From positions 1-52,646 of the forward strand of contig CAJQNB010000040.1 of NCBI GenBank assembly GCA_905479575.1: a stretch of 52,646 nt of DNA, read 5' to 3'. The DNA is from an uncultured Pseudophaeobacter sp. GTDB taxonomy: Bacteria; Pseudomonadota; Alphaproteobacteria; Rhodobacterales; Rhodobacteraceae. The notes under the pieces were generated by a model. That model worked only from the letters and a program-made list of their open reading frames with translations, was not told the origin of the DNA and did not search any database. This document shows positions 18,137 to 27,612 of the stretch, piece by piece. The position numbers were made by a program, and so were the translations under genes. Position 1 is the first letter of the stretch, and each line of letters begins with the position of its first letter.

Positions 18137-18976
18137 ATGACTTACAAGACCATTCTCACGGTCCTGACCTCGCAGGACACGGCCGAAACTCCTTTGTCAC
18201 AGGCAGCCTCAATGGCCGGATCCTTTGACGGCCATACCGATGTTCTGTGCCTGGGCGTTGATCGCACCCAGACCGGGTATTATTATGCCGGCGCAAACGC
18301 CATGGTTCTGCAAGAAACCATGACCCGCGCCAAGGAAGACGCCACTGCGCTGCAGTCTTATGCAGATGAGTACCTGAAAAAAGCCGGCGTCCAGTTTTCA
18401 ACCGATGCAGGTATTGCGCAAATTGCCGACATGGGACGTCACGTGGCGCGACTGGCACGGTTTTCTGATCTGGTGGTTCTGGGCCAGCCCTATGGCAAGG
18501 GCAAAGGTGTCGAAGCCGAACCAGTGGTCGAGGCCGCGCTTTTTGAGGGCCGCACGCCGGTTCTGGTTGTTCCAGATGATGCCAAGCCCGTCGGCCAGCC
18601 CAAAACCGTCCTGGTCGCCTGGAACGAAAGCATCGAGGCGATGACCTCCATTCGCAAGGCCATGCCGCTTCTCATTGGCGCCGACCTGGTGCGCATTGTG
18701 GTGATCGACCCGCCGCAGCACGGGCCAGAGCGCTCGGACCCCGGTGGTATGCTGGCGCAGATGCTGGCCCGCCAAGGGGGCAAATGTGAGATTGATGTGC
18801 TCAGCAAAACCATGCCGCGGGTCTCTGACATCCTGATCCGCCATGCCGCCGATACAGATGCCGGCATGATCGTGATGGGGGCCTATGGGCATTCCCGCTT
18901 CCGCGAGGCGATCCTGGGCGGAGCGACCCGCAACATGCTGGAAAATGCAACCGTGCCAATCTTCCTGGCCCACTGA
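18137..18976 (+). CDS. Universal stress protein, tandem UspA domains
   Basis: The 279-residue cytoplasmic protein has two UspA-type domains, about 1-145 and 155-279. The second ends with GAYGHSRFREAILGGATRN, close to the nucleotide-binding G-x2-G-x9-G loop but with a Gly where Ser/Thr is typical. Such proteins bind ATP or stabilise cells during growth arrest. Its divergent placement from ccoN across a perfect FnrL box suggests induction at low oxygen. The ATG at 18137 follows GAGGTGAAAC. A terminator follows. Confidence 0.9.
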   Translation: MTYKTILTVLTSQDTAETPLSQAASMAGSFDGHTDVLCLGVDRTQTGYYYAGANAMVLQETMTRAKEDATALQSYADEYLKKAGVQFSTDAGIAQIADMGRHVARLARFSDLVVLGQPYGKGKGVEAEPVVEAALFEGRTPVLVVPDDAKPVGQPKTVLVAWNESIEAMTSIRKAMPLLIGADLVRIVVIDPPQHGPERSDPGGMLAQMLARQGGKCEIDVLSKTMPRVSDILIRHAADTDAGMIVMGAYGHSRFREAILGGATRNMLENATVPIFLAH

Positions 18977-19014
18977 TCGCAGCTTGGGCTGATCCAGCTT
19001 GATCCTGAAAGTTT

Positions 19015-19050
19015 ACCCCGCCCAGCTGCAACCAGCCGGGCGGGGTTTCT
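19015..19050 (+). terminator. Terminator of the universal stress protein gene
   Basis: The ACCCCGCCC / GGGCGGGGT stem of nine base pairs is followed by TTTCTTATTT. It lies 40 bases after the usp stop codon. Confidence 0.85.
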
Positions 19051-19097
19051 TATTTGACCGATTGGCAAACAGCCGACCAAAAAGATCTGTTTCCGCC

Positions 19098-20432
19098 TCA
19101 GTTGCGGACGTACTGCAGGCCCTGGAACCGCGCCCGCATCTGGGCGGTTTCTTGCGCCACCCTTTCGGGATCATTGCTGGTCAGCCCGGCGGCGATCAAT
19201 CTGGCCAGCTCAGCAGCCTCCGCAGGGGTGACGCCCCGGCGCACCAGCTCAGGTGTGCCAATGCGCAGCCCGTTCATATCGCCCTCCACCGGATCAATCG
19301 GCAGGCCAATGCCGCAGGCCAGAAACCCGGCCCGGCGCAGTTTCTTGGATGCCGCTTGGCCACCGCCAAACCACGCCGCCTCGATGGCAAATTGATGCGA
19401 GCTTGTCGCCAGCCCGCCTGCGGCCCCCTTTGGCTTAAACACCGGCATCCCCAGCGCTTCCAGTTCATCGGCCAGCGCCTGCGCCAGGGTGATCATCGCC
19501 TGCGCATAGGCCGGACCGTGGTCGACCCAGTCCAGCAGGCTCAGCGCCAAAGAGGCGGATTTTGCCGCGTCAAAATTGGCCGTCATACCGGGAAAGGCAA
19601 TGGCATCCAGGCGTTCGGCGATCTCGGCGTCATTGCTGACAATCAATCCCCCCGCCGGACCGCCAAGGCTCTTGTAGGTGCTCATGGTCATCACATGCGC
19701 CCCCTCGCTCAGCGGATTCGCCCAGGCCTGCCCGGCGATGATGCCGCATTGATGCGCCGCATCAAACAGCACCTTGGCCCCGACCTCATCCGCAATGGCG
19801 CGAATCTCACGTACCGGATGGGCAAAGAGGTTGAGACTGCCACCGATGGTGATCAGTTTGGGACGCTCCCGCAGCGCCAGGACCCGCAGGGCCTCCAGAT
19901 CCACCGTATAGCCATCGGCATTGACCGGCGCCGGGTGAGAAATCAAACCATAGAGCCCGGCGCAGCCATCCGCATGATGGGTCACATGGCCCCCAATCGC
20001 AGCAGGCGGCGCGATGATGCTATCGCCGGGTTTGGTCAGCGCCATGAACCCATAGAGATTGGCCAGCGCGCCAGACGCCACCCGGATCTCGGCATATTTG
20101 GCGCCAAAGACCTGCGCCGCCAGCTCGGCGGCCATGACCTCTATTTCCTCGATGGCCTCCAGTCCCATTTCGTATTTGTCGCCCGGATAGCCCAGCGACG
20201 GGCGACTGCCCAGCCCGCGTGCCAGCACCGCCTCGGCGGCCGGGTTCATCACATTGGTCGCCGGGTTTAGGTTGAAACACTCCTCGTCGTGGATCGCGCT
20301 GTTGCGCTGTATCAGCGCCTCAATCCGATCGGCTGCCGCTGCCGGAGCCATGTCAGCTGTCGCCGCAGCAATCGTCTGAACCCGGGTTTCGCAAGAGGCA
20401 GGCACCCAGGGGCGGCTGGCAAGATGGGGCAT
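19098..20432 (-). CDS. Serine hydroxymethyltransferase-like PLP enzyme (divergent)
   Basis: The 444-residue protein aligns along its length with SHMT: GYPGDKY (81-87), SGALANL (120-126), GGHVTH (147-152), Asp224-x2-His227 for PLP contact, Lys254 as the Schiff-base lysine and RIGTPE near the C-terminus. It differs from housekeeping SHMT at the active-site loop: STYKSLGGPAGG replaces the usual TTTHKTLRGPRGG, so the His before the lysine is Tyr. It may be a specialised enzyme such as an alpha-methylserine- or other hydroxyamino acid-cleaving relative; this is inference. A LysR gene is divergent from it, which suggests substrate-dependent control. Confidence 0.8.
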   Translation of the reverse strand: MPHLASRPWVPASCETRVQTIAAATADMAPAAAADRIEALIQRNSAIHDEECFNLNPATNVMNPAAEAVLARGLGSRPSLGYPGDKYEMGLEAIEEIEVMAAELAAQVFGAKYAEIRVASGALANLYGFMALTKPGDSIIAPPAAIGGHVTHHADGCAGLYGLISHPAPVNADGYTVDLEALRVLALRERPKLITIGGSLNLFAHPVREIRAIADEVGAKVLFDAAHQCGIIAGQAWANPLSEGAHVMTMSTYKSLGGPAGGLIVSNDAEIAERLDAIAFPGMTANFDAAKSASLALSLLDWVDHGPAYAQAMITLAQALADELEALGMPVFKPKGAAGGLATSSHQFAIEAAWFGGGQAASKKLRRAGFLACGIGLPIDPVEGDMNGLRIGTPELVRRGVTPAEAAELARLIAAGLTSNDPERVAQETAQMRARFQGLQYVRN

Positions 20433-20522
20433 GGTAGAACTCCTATAGGGCTTGGCTTAGGGCCGATCTTCGACCGCAACTTTGGTCCAGTTGATCCCGG
20501 GCCAAGCTTGCGCGCAAATCAG

Positions 20523-20548
20523 TTTTCTGAAAATCTAGGGTTAGAAAA
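20523..20548. promoter_or_regulatory. Candidate operator between the SHMT-like gene and lysR
   Basis: An imperfect inverted repeat (TTTTCTGA and TTAGAAAA, 7 of 8 matching) with a 10-base spacer lies just before the LysR start, with a smaller TCTA/TAGA dyad inside. It is the best operator candidate in the divergent 129-base intergenic region. Confidence 0.45.
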
Positions 20549-20561
20549 AGTGAGTCTAACA

Positions 20562-21455
20562 ATGGCCGTTTCGCCCCCCCGTCCAAAATCCTTTGCCATG
20601 ACCGCCCTGCGCGCGTTTGAGGCCGCCGCCCGCTTGGGCGGGTTTTCAGCAGCGGCCACTGAGCTGGGCGTGACACCTGGTGCCATCTCCGCCCAGATCA
20701 AATCACTGGAGGCAGAGCTTGGCGCGCCGCTGTTTCAACGCACCGCAAAGGGCGTGGTGCTAACACCGCTTGGTGCCCAATCGCTGCCAGCTTTTGGTCA
20801 GGCCTTTGATCAGCTGGGGGAGGCCGTGCAACGGATGCGCGATGCGGCGGCGCCTCGGGTGGTCCATATCGCAACCCTGCCAGCCATCGCCCAGTTCTGG
20901 CTATCGCCGCGGCTGCCGCGCCTGCGCGCAGAAATGCCCGGCACCGAAATCTCCATCACCGCACTGGAGCAGCCGCCAAACCTCAAGCGGACCTCCTATG
21001 ATCTCTGCCTGTTTTTTTCTGATACCGACGGCACGGTCCTGGCAGAGGATGTCATCTTTCCCGTCTGCGCCCCTGCCCTGGCAGAGCGGCTGGAATCCCC
21101 GTTGGATCTGCTGACTGTCCCCTGTCTCTATGACACCAGTTGGGAAGAGGACTGGGAGCATTGGCTGTCCCAGGCCGCCCTGCCGCACCATATCGCGCCG
21201 CGCGGCCCGGTCTATTCGCTCTATGCCCTGGCGGTGGAAGAGGCGCTCAACGGAGCCGGGGTCTTGATCGGCCATGAGACGCTTTTGGCCCCCTATCTGG
21301 CCAGGGGGCAACTGGTGGCGCCCTTTGGACAAAAGGCCACCCTTGCACGGGCGCTGAGGCTGTGGAGCATGCCTGGGCGCAGCGCTGGCTCCGCCAGTCA
21401 TCAGGTGTTCAGATGGCTGACACAGGCAGGAAAAGCGCTGCCACACCCAGCCTAA
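20562..21455 (+). CDS. LysR-family transcriptional regulator
   Basis: The 297-residue regulator has an N-terminal helix-turn-helix (MTALRAFEAAARLGGFSAAA, then VTPGAISAQIKSLEAELG) and a C-terminal ligand-binding domain. The pattern is of the GcvA-like branch. The ATG at 20562 is chosen by alignment to the family; a GTG four codons upstream is also possible, and neither has a strong ribosome binding site. It is divergent from the SHMT-like gene and most likely controls it. The inducer is unknown. Confidence 0.88.
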   Translation: MAVSPPRPKSFAMTALRAFEAAARLGGFSAAATELGVTPGAISAQIKSLEAELGAPLFQRTAKGVVLTPLGAQSLPAFGQAFDQLGEAVQRMRDAAAPRVVHIATLPAIAQFWLSPRLPRLRAEMPGTEISITALEQPPNLKRTSYDLCLFFSDTDGTVLAEDVIFPVCAPALAERLESPLDLLTVPCLYDTSWEEDWEHWLSQAALPHHIAPRGPVYSLYALAVEEALNGAGVLIGHETLLAPYLARGQLVAPFGQKATLARALRLWSMPGRSAGSASHQVFRWLTQAGKALPHPA

Positions 21456-21518
21456 ACCCTCTCAACTACTGACATGAACCGCGGTAAAATTTCTATAGTT
21501 CCACGGCTTATCAGCGCC

Positions 21519-22259
21519 CTAGCTCATAAATCCGCCGTCGCTGTCGTCGCCCGCTTCTTCGAACAGCCGCCCCATATCAGGCACGGATACCCGGCGCTTA
21601 CCCTCCAGCGAAATCACCCCGTCCCGTTTCAACGCCGACATCTGGCGGCTGACGGTCTCCAGTGTGAGGCCAAGATAATCCGCCATGGCTTCGCGGGTGA
21701 GTGGCAGATCAAAGGTCATGGAATTGACCGCCCCACGCGGCGTCAGCGAGGCATCGCGCCGGGCAATGATGGTCAGCAGGCTGGCAATTTTTTCCCGCGC
21801 GGTCTTGCGCCCCAGAACCAACATCCACTCGCGGGCGGCATCCAGTTCATCCAAGGTCATCTCCAGCAGGCGGTGGGCAATATGCGGCGTTTGCGCCATC
21901 AGCTCTTCAAAGGGCTTTTTGCGGAAACAGCACATCACCATATCGGTGGTCGCAACCACATTATAGGCCGCGCCATCGCGCCCCGGGCGACCGACAAAAT
22001 CGCTTGGCAACAACAGGCCAACCATCTGCGTGCGGCCATCCTCCATCGTCTGCGTCAGCGTCGCGATACCCGAAACCACAGACCCGACAAAGTTCATCAC
22101 ATCGCCGGACCAGATAATTGGCTGCCCCGCTTCATAGCTGCGATAGTATTTAATGGCATCCAACGCCTCCAGCTCGTCAGACTCGCAGCGCGCGCAAACA
22201 GCACGGTGGCGGATGGGACAATCAGCGCAGCTGATATGGGAAATGGTTGGGGCGTTCAT
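21519..22259 (-). CDS. fnrL: Oxygen-sensing Fnr-type regulator FnrL
   Basis: The 246-residue Crp/Fnr-family protein carries an N-terminal Cys cluster (Cys11, 14, 22, 25), with a Cys pair at 110-111 as the likely distal ligand of an oxygen-labile 4Fe-4S cluster. The cyclic-nucleotide-like fold follows. The C-terminal helix-turn-helix contains ETVSRQ, the recognition residues of Fnr proteins that read TTGAT half-sites. By family it is active without oxygen and activates the cbb3 oxidase and haem genes. It lies divergent from hemN with an FnrL-like box between, 13 bases before its own start. That position suggests negative autoregulation. Confidence 0.95.
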   Translation of the reverse strand: MNAPTISHISCADCPIRHRAVCARCESDELEALDAIKYYRSYEAGQPIIWSGDVMNFVGSVVSGIATLTQTMEDGRTQMVGLLLPSDFVGRPGRDGAAYNVVATTDMVMCCFRKKPFEELMAQTPHIAHRLLEMTLDELDAAREWMLVLGRKTAREKIASLLTIIARRDASLTPRGAVNSMTFDLPLTREAMADYLGLTLETVSRQMSALKRDGVISLEGKRRVSVPDMGRLFEEAGDDSDGGFMS

Positions 22260-22271
22260 GGGCAGTCCCGT

Positions 22272-22285
22272 TTGATCCAGGTCAA
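22272..22285. promoter_or_regulatory. FnrL-type box between fnrL and hemN
   Basis: TTGAT-CCAG-GTCAA has one mismatch. The centre is 19 bases from the fnrL start and about 42 bases from the hemN start. For hemN this matches the -41.5 position of class II activation if transcription begins at or next to the ATG; for fnrL the same site would block. Confidence 0.75.
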
Positions 22286-22320
22286 AGTTCGTTCGTGCGA
22301 ATACTGGCTAGGATAATGAT

Positions 22321-23715
22321 ATGTGTCAGAAATCACAATTGGCGAAGCTCGGTTTATTCGATGCCAAAGTGCCGCGCTATACCAGTTACCCGACGGTGCC
22401 GCATTTTGCGCCGCACATTGGGGCGGCGCATTTCCAATCCTGGTTGGCGCAGATTCCAGCAGCAAGCCAGATCTCCCTTTATGTGCACGTCCCCTTTTGC
22501 CGCAGCCTCTGCTGGTTTTGCATGTGTCGCACCCAGGGGACCAGATCTGATGCCCCTATCGTTGCCTATGTTGCGGCGCTGAAACAGGAAATTTCGCTAC
22601 TCAAATCCCATTTGCCAAAAGATGTCTCCCTGGCGCGGATCCATTGGGGCGGCGGCACGCCGACCATTTTACCCCCAGACATGATTCGCGATCTCGCTGC
22701 TGCACTGCTGGATATGGCACCGCTCGCTGCCGGCGCAGAGTTCTCGGTTGAGATCGATCCAAATGAATTCGACCAAGCCCGTTGCCAGGCCTTGATTGAC
22801 GCTGGTCTCACGCGCGCCTCGATTGGAGTGCAGGGGTTCGACGACACAACTCAGCAGGCCATTGGCCGCAGTTTAACCTTTGACAGGGTCGCTCAGGTGG
22901 TTGCTATGCTGCGCCAGGGCGGTGTGCAGGATCTGAGCACAGATCTTCTTTTTGGCCTGCCGCACCAGACGCTTGCCCAGATCCGTCACAGTACCCGCCA
23001 ATTGCTGTCGCTGACACCGGACCGGGTGGCGCTTTATGGCTACAAACATCTGCCCGCGATGGTCCGCCGCCAGACGATGATCCCGTCGGAAACCCTGCCC
23101 AAACCAGAGGACCGTCTGGAGCTGTTCAGCGCCGCCAGGGCCATCTGCCTGCAACAGGGCTACCAGCAGATCGGTCTCGACAGTTTTGCCCGGCCCGGCG
23201 ACAGCCTGTGTGCTGCCCGCGCGAATCAGAGCCTCAAACGGGGATTCCAAGGCTATAGCGACGATCCGGCAGAGGTTCTGATCGGCCTCGGCGCCTCGGC
23301 CATTTCGCGCTTCCCCCAGGGGTATGCGCAAAACGCCCCCAGTACCGCGCGATACATGGCTACTGTCCAGGGCGGGAGCAAAGGCGGGTGTTTTGCCGCC
23401 GCGCGCGGCCATGCCTTTGAGGGCGAAGACCAGCTGCGCGAGCATATCATCAAGGCGCTGCTCTGCGGGTTTTCGATTCCCAGCGACCAAATCCTGCACC
23501 ATTTCCCGGATCAGAAAGCACGGTTTGACACCCTGGTCAGCCAGGCCTGTGCTGCCTTTCCCGGTATTCTGGTGCAAACCTCAAATGGCGCTGTCGTGAC
23601 AGAAAGCGCCCGCGCCATAACCCGGGTTGTTGCACGCCATTTCGACACCTATGAGGCCGCAGGCGCCGACAGCCTCCCTATCACAGCGCCAGACACGCGG
23701 GCCTCCTCGGCCTGA
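22321..23715 (+). CDS. hemN: Oxygen-independent coproporphyrinogen III oxidase HemN
   Basis: This 464-residue radical-SAM enzyme converts coproporphyrinogen III to protoporphyrinogen IX without oxygen. The cluster motif is Cys60-x3-Cys64-x2-Cys67 with a further Cys69. N-terminal YTSYPT, GGGTPT, EIDPNE and GVQGFD are family hallmarks. FnrL control matches the need for haem when oxygen is low and supplies the oxidase encoded next door. AGGA lies 7 bases before the ATG, overlapping a plausible -10 (TAGGAT), so either a leaderless message or a normal ribosome binding site is possible. Confidence 0.94.
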   Translation: MCQKSQLAKLGLFDAKVPRYTSYPTVPHFAPHIGAAHFQSWLAQIPAASQISLYVHVPFCRSLCWFCMCRTQGTRSDAPIVAYVAALKQEISLLKSHLPKDVSLARIHWGGGTPTILPPDMIRDLAAALLDMAPLAAGAEFSVEIDPNEFDQARCQALIDAGLTRASIGVQGFDDTTQQAIGRSLTFDRVAQVVAMLRQGGVQDLSTDLLFGLPHQTLAQIRHSTRQLLSLTPDRVALYGYKHLPAMVRRQTMIPSETLPKPEDRLELFSAARAICLQQGYQQIGLDSFARPGDSLCAARANQSLKRGFQGYSDDPAEVLIGLGASAISRFPQGYAQNAPSTARYMATVQGGSKGGCFAAARGHAFEGEDQLREHIIKALLCGFSIPSDQILHHFPDQKARFDTLVSQACAAFPGILVQTSNGAVVTESARAITRVVARHFDTYEAAGADSLPITAPDTRASSA

Positions 23716-23743
23716 GATCCTCCCCTGTCCAGATAGAGCTGCA

Positions 23744-23761
23744 GCGCCGCGACAGCGGCGC
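23744..23761. repeat. GC-rich hairpin between hemN and yejF
   Basis: GCGCCGC / GCGGCGC with a four-base loop lies between two convergent genes. There is no T run. It may impede transcription from both sides or stabilise 3' ends. Confidence 0.5.
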
Positions 23762-23827
23762 CACCCCCAAGGGTGTGCCTTTGCCTTTGGCAAATGCTAA
23801 GCGGGCGGGAGCCCCCCCCTTTGTGGC

Positions 23828-25408
23828 CTATCGGGCGGCGGCCAGCAGCTCGCGGGTGTAGGCCTCTTTTGGGTGTTCAAACAGCGCCTCGGCGGCGCCG
23901 GCCTCTACGATATCGCCCTGTTTCATCACCACCACCTGATGCGACATCGCCCGCACCACATTCAGGTCATGGCTGATGAACAGATAGGCCAGCCCATAGC
24001 GCTTTTGCAGATCCCGCAGCAGCTCGACGATCTGCACCTGCACCGTCATATCCAGCGCCGAGGTCGGCTCATCCAGCACCACCAGTTTGGGCCGCAGCAC
24101 CATGGCCCGGGCAATGGCGATGCGCTGACGCTGACCACCGGAGAACTCATGCGGGTAGCGATCCATCGTCGCCGGGTCCAGACCGACCTCGACCATCACC
24201 TCCGCCACCAGATCGCGCGGGGCGCGGTGCTGGTCGACCCGGTGAATGGCCAGCCCTTCGGCAATGATCTGGGCGCAGGTCATCCGCGGGCTGAGCGAGC
24301 CAAAGGGATCCTGAAACACGATCTGCATATCCTTGCGCAGGCTGCGCAGCTCCCCCGTGGACCATTGCCGCAGATCGTCGCCGCAAAACCGCACTTCGCC
24401 CTCAGATGCAATCAACCGCATGATCGCCAGCGCCATGGTCGTCTTGCCAGAGCCGCTTTCGCCGACAATGCCCAGAGTTTCGCCTGCCCGCACGGAAATC
24501 GAGGTCGGATTGACCGCCTTTACATGGCCTACGGTGCGTTTCAACAGCCCCTTCTGGATCGGAAACCAGACTTTCAAATCCCGGGTTCGGATCATCTCCG
24601 GCGCCTCAGCCGCCACTGGCTCCGGGATGCCAGAAGGCTCTGCCGCCAGCAGTTTTTGCGTATAGGCATGTTGCGGATTATCAAAAACCGCCGCTGCCGG
24701 GCCTTCCTCGACAATCTCGCCGCCCTTCATCACGCAGACCCGATCAGCGATGCGGCGCACCACGTTCAGATCATGGGTGATGAACAACAGCCCCATACCC
24801 TCAGATTTCTTCAGCTCTGCCAGCAGCTCGAGAATCTGCGCCTGGATGGTCACATCCAGCGCCGTTGTGGGTTCATCCGCAATCAACACCTCTGGCTTAT
24901 TGGCCAGGGCCATGGCGATCATCACCCGCTGGCGCTGACCACCAGACAGCTCATGGGGGTAGGCGCTCAGGCGGCTTTCGGCGTCGCGAATGCCAACCTT
25001 CTGCATCAGTTCCAAAATGCGCCCCCGCGCCGCCTGCCCCTGCAATCCCTGATGCAGCGCCAGCGATTCCGCCAGCTGCTTTTCGATGGTGTGCAGCGGG
25101 TTGAGCGAGGTCATCGGCTCCTGAAAGATAAAGCTGATGTCATTGCCACGCACCTGCATCAGGTGCTTTTCCGAAGCGCCGACCATTTCAACCCCGTCAT
25201 AGGTAACCGAGCCCTCCACGATGGCGCTGTCGCCCAGCAGTGACACGGTGGACAGTGCCGAGACGGATTTGCCAGAACCGGACTCGCCCACCAAGGCCAC
25301 GGTCTCACCACGTGCAACCGAAAACGAGACACCTTTAACGGCTTCGGTGATCTTGCCATCCTGACGGAACGACACACGCAGATCGCGGACCTCTAGTACG
25401 GCACTCAT
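23828..25408 (-). CDS. yejF: ABC importer ATPase with two nucleotide-binding domains, YejF type
   Basis: The 526-residue protein fuses two ABC ATPase domains. Each has a Walker A (GESGSGKS and GESGSGKT), a signature ([16 protein letters not shown]) and a Walker B with DEPT. The C-terminal sections match oligopeptide transporter ATPases. It powers the YejBE channel at the inner membrane. It overlaps yejE by 4 bases. The family imports peptides and is known in enterobacteria as the uptake route for microcin C. Identification as Yej rests on the gene order A-B-E-F. Confidence 0.92.
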   Translation of the reverse strand: MSAVLEVRDLRVSFRQDGKITEAVKGVSFSVARGETVALVGESGSGKSVSALSTVSLLGDSAIVEGSVTYDGVEMVGASEKHLMQVRGNDISFIFQEPMTSLNPLHTIEKQLAESLALHQGLQGQAARGRILELMQKVGIRDAESRLSAYPHELSGGQRQRVMIAMALANKPEVLIADEPTTALDVTIQAQILELLAELKKSEGMGLLFITHDLNVVRRIADRVCVMKGGEIVEEGPAAAVFDNPQHAYTQKLLAAEPSGIPEPVAAEAPEMIRTRDLKVWFPIQKGLLKRTVGHVKAVNPTSISVRAGETLGIVGESGSGKTTMALAIMRLIASEGEVRFCGDDLRQWSTGELRSLRKDMQIVFQDPFGSLSPRMTCAQIIAEGLAIHRVDQHRAPRDLVAEVMVEVGLDPATMDRYPHEFSGGQRQRIAIARAMVLRPKLVVLDEPTSALDMTVQVQIVELLRDLQKRYGLAYLFISHDLNVVRAMSHQVVVMKQGDIVEAGAAEALFEHPKEAYTRELLAAAR

Positions 25409-26511
25409 GAAAAGGTCTTTCTTGGATCAAAGGCGTCGCGGATACCTTCAAAGATAAAAATCAGCAGCGACAGCATCAGGGCGAAGGTGACAAAGGCGGT
25501 GAAGGCCAACCAGGGCGCCTCAAGGTTTTGTTTTGCCTGCAATGTCAGCTCCCCCAATGAGGGCGCCGAGGACGGCAGGCCAAAGCCGAGAAAGTCCAGG
25601 CTCGCCAAGCCGCCAATGGTGCCGGTGATGATAAAGGGCAGCATGGTCAGGGTCGCCACCATGGCATTGGGCAGCATGTGGCGCAGCATGATGGTCATAT
25701 TGCCCACTCCCAGGGCCTTGGCCGCGCGGACATATTCCAGATTGCGCGCCCGCAGGAATTCCGCCCGCACCACGCCCACCAGCGAGGTCCAGCTGAACAG
25801 GATCATCAGCCCCACCAAGAGCCAGAAACTGCGGCCTAAGATGGCAAACATGATGATGATGACATAAAGCGAATTCACCGAGCCCCAGACCTCGATCACC
25901 CGCTGAAACACCAGATCCAGCCAGCCACCAAAATAGCCCTGCACCGCACCGGCAAGAATACCAATCACCGTGGCCGCGCCCGTCACCATCAGGGTAAAGA
26001 CAATCGACAACCGAAAGCCATGAATGACCCGCGCCAGCACATCACGTTTGGCGTCATCTGTGCCCAGAAGGTTCTGCCCATTGGGTGGCAGTGGCGCAGC
26101 CCCTGGGCGGTCCACATTGGTTTTGTAGGAATAGGGAATAAGCGGCCAAATCGTCCAGCCCTTGTAGAACCCTTCAGCCGCGTAGCTGCCGGCCGCGATC
26201 TCCGTGATGACCGCCTCCGGCTCGTCAAAGCAGTCCTCAACCCCGCCGGATTGGATCAGGCATTCCACCTCAGAATCGCGATAGCTCGCCTCAGTTTTGA
26301 AATCACCGCCAAAACTGGTTTCGGGGTAGAACTTAAAGATCGGCGTGTAGATCTCGCCGCGATAGCTCACCAGGATGGGTTTGTCATTGGCCAGGAACTC
26401 AGCAAAGAGCGACAGGCCAAAAAGCACCGCAAAAATCCACAGGGACCAATAGGCGCGTTTGTTGCGGCGGAAGGTATTCCAACGACGTTGGTTCAGCGGG
26501 GAGAGTGCCAT
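25405..26511 (-). CDS. yejE: ABC importer permease YejE
   Basis: The 368-residue inner-membrane permease has an N-terminal helix (RAYWSLWIFAVLFGLSLFAE). A long periplasmic insertion holds several acidic residues and two Cys (positions about 80-90), as in YejE. A BPD_transp_1 domain follows, with the EAA-like loop AEFLRARNLEYVRAAKALG. It overlaps yejF by 4 bases and starts three bases after yejB. Together with YejB it forms the translocation pore. Confidence 0.92.
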   Translation of the reverse strand: MALSPLNQRRWNTFRRNKRAYWSLWIFAVLFGLSLFAEFLANDKPILVSYRGEIYTPIFKFYPETSFGGDFKTEASYRDSEVECLIQSGGVEDCFDEPEAVITEIAAGSYAAEGFYKGWTIWPLIPYSYKTNVDRPGAAPLPPNGQNLLGTDDAKRDVLARVIHGFRLSIVFTLMVTGAATVIGILAGAVQGYFGGWLDLVFQRVIEVWGSVNSLYVIIIMFAILGRSFWLLVGLMILFSWTSLVGVVRAEFLRARNLEYVRAAKALGVGNMTIMLRHMLPNAMVATLTMLPFIITGTIGGLASLDFLGFGLPSSAPSLGELTLQAKQNLEAPWLAFTAFVTFALMLSLLIFIFEGIRDAFDPRKTFS

Positions 26512-26514
26512 GGT

Positions 26515-27603
26515 TCAGCCCTCCCGCTTTTCAAAGTCGATACGGGGATCAACCAGCACATACATCAGATCGGAAATGATCCCGACCACCAGGGACATCA
26601 GACCAAAGATATACATGGTGCCAAACATCACCGGGTAATCCCGCGCCACCGCGGCCTCAAACCCCAGGCGGCCCAGACCATCCAGCGAGAAAATTGTCTC
26701 AATGATCAGGCTGCCGGAAAAGAATATGCTGATGAACACCGCCGGGAAACCGGCAATCACAATCAGCATGGCATTGCGGAACACATGGCCATAGAGCACC
26801 CGGTTCTCAGACAGCCCCTTGGCCCGTGCGGTGATGACATATTGTTTTTTGATCTCATCCAAAAAGGAGTTCTTGGTCAAAAGCGTCAAGGTGGCAAAGG
26901 AGGCAATGGTTGAGGCAATCACCGGCAGCGCGATGTGCCAGGCGTAATCGTAGATCTTGCCAAACAGGCTGAGGCTTTCCCAGTTGTCAGAGGTCAGGCC
27001 GCGCAGGGGAAAGATCTGCCAGTAGGAGCCACCCGCGAACAGAACCAGCAGCATGATTGCAAACAAAAATCCAGGGATGGCATAGGCAGCGATGATGATG
27101 CCGCTGGTCCAGGTATCAAAACGCGAGCCATCGCGCAGCGCCTTGCGAATCCCTAGGGGGATCGAAATCAAATAGGCGATCAGTGTCGACCACAGCCCCA
27201 GAGAAATCGACACCGGCATCTTTTCCAACACCAGCTCAGTCACGTCGATCTTGCGAAAATAGCTCTCACCAAAGTCAAACCGCATGTAGTTGACCAGCAT
27301 CAGGCCAAACCGCTCCAGCGGTGGCTTGTCCAGGCCAAACTGCTCTTTCAGCTCCTCGATGAGTTCCGGCGGCAGGCCCTGACGGCCTGCGTAGCTGTCA
27401 TTGGCTTCGATCACCGATGATCCACCAGAGTCCCCGCCGCCACCGGCAAAGCCCTCAAACACATCACCGCCGCCCTGCAGCTGCGCGATCACCTGTTCCA
27501 CCGGACCGCCGGGGACAAATTGCACCAGGGTAAAGTTCACCACCATGATGCCAAACAGGGTTGGGATCACCAGCAGTAAACGTCTAAGGATATAGGCTGC
27601 CAT
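26515..27603 (-). CDS. yejB: ABC importer permease YejB
   Basis: The 362-residue permease starts [20 protein letters not shown], the typical N-terminal membrane helix of DppB/YejB proteins. A periplasmic region with a Gly-rich segment ([13 protein letters not shown]) follows, and then the channel-forming helices with the loop [18 protein letters not shown]. It lies 9 bases after yejA. The Gly-rich loop is characteristic of YejB rather than of dipeptide permeases. Confidence 0.92.
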   Translation of the reverse strand: MAAYILRRLLLVIPTLFGIMVVNFTLVQFVPGGPVEQVIAQLQGGGDVFEGFAGGGGDSGGSSVIEANDSYAGRQGLPPELIEELKEQFGLDKPPLERFGLMLVNYMRFDFGESYFRKIDVTELVLEKMPVSISLGLWSTLIAYLISIPLGIRKALRDGSRFDTWTSGIIIAAYAIPGFLFAIMLLVLFAGGSYWQIFPLRGLTSDNWESLSLFGKIYDYAWHIALPVIASTIASFATLTLLTKNSFLDEIKKQYVITARAKGLSENRVLYGHVFRNAMLIVIAGFPAVFISIFFSGSLIIETIFSLDGLGRLGFEAAVARDYPVMFGTMYIFGLMSLVVGIISDLMYVLVDPRIDFEKREG

Positions 27604-27612
27604 GTCGCGCCC

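Noticed and set aside
20472..20490. A further Fnr-like half-site (TTGATCCCGGGCCAA) upstream of the SHMT-like gene
   Set aside because: Only one half-site matches; the second is too far from ATCAA.
23873..25243. A 456-codon open frame opposite yejF
   Set aside because: It is complementary to two conserved ABC domains and has a His/Arg-rich shadow composition.
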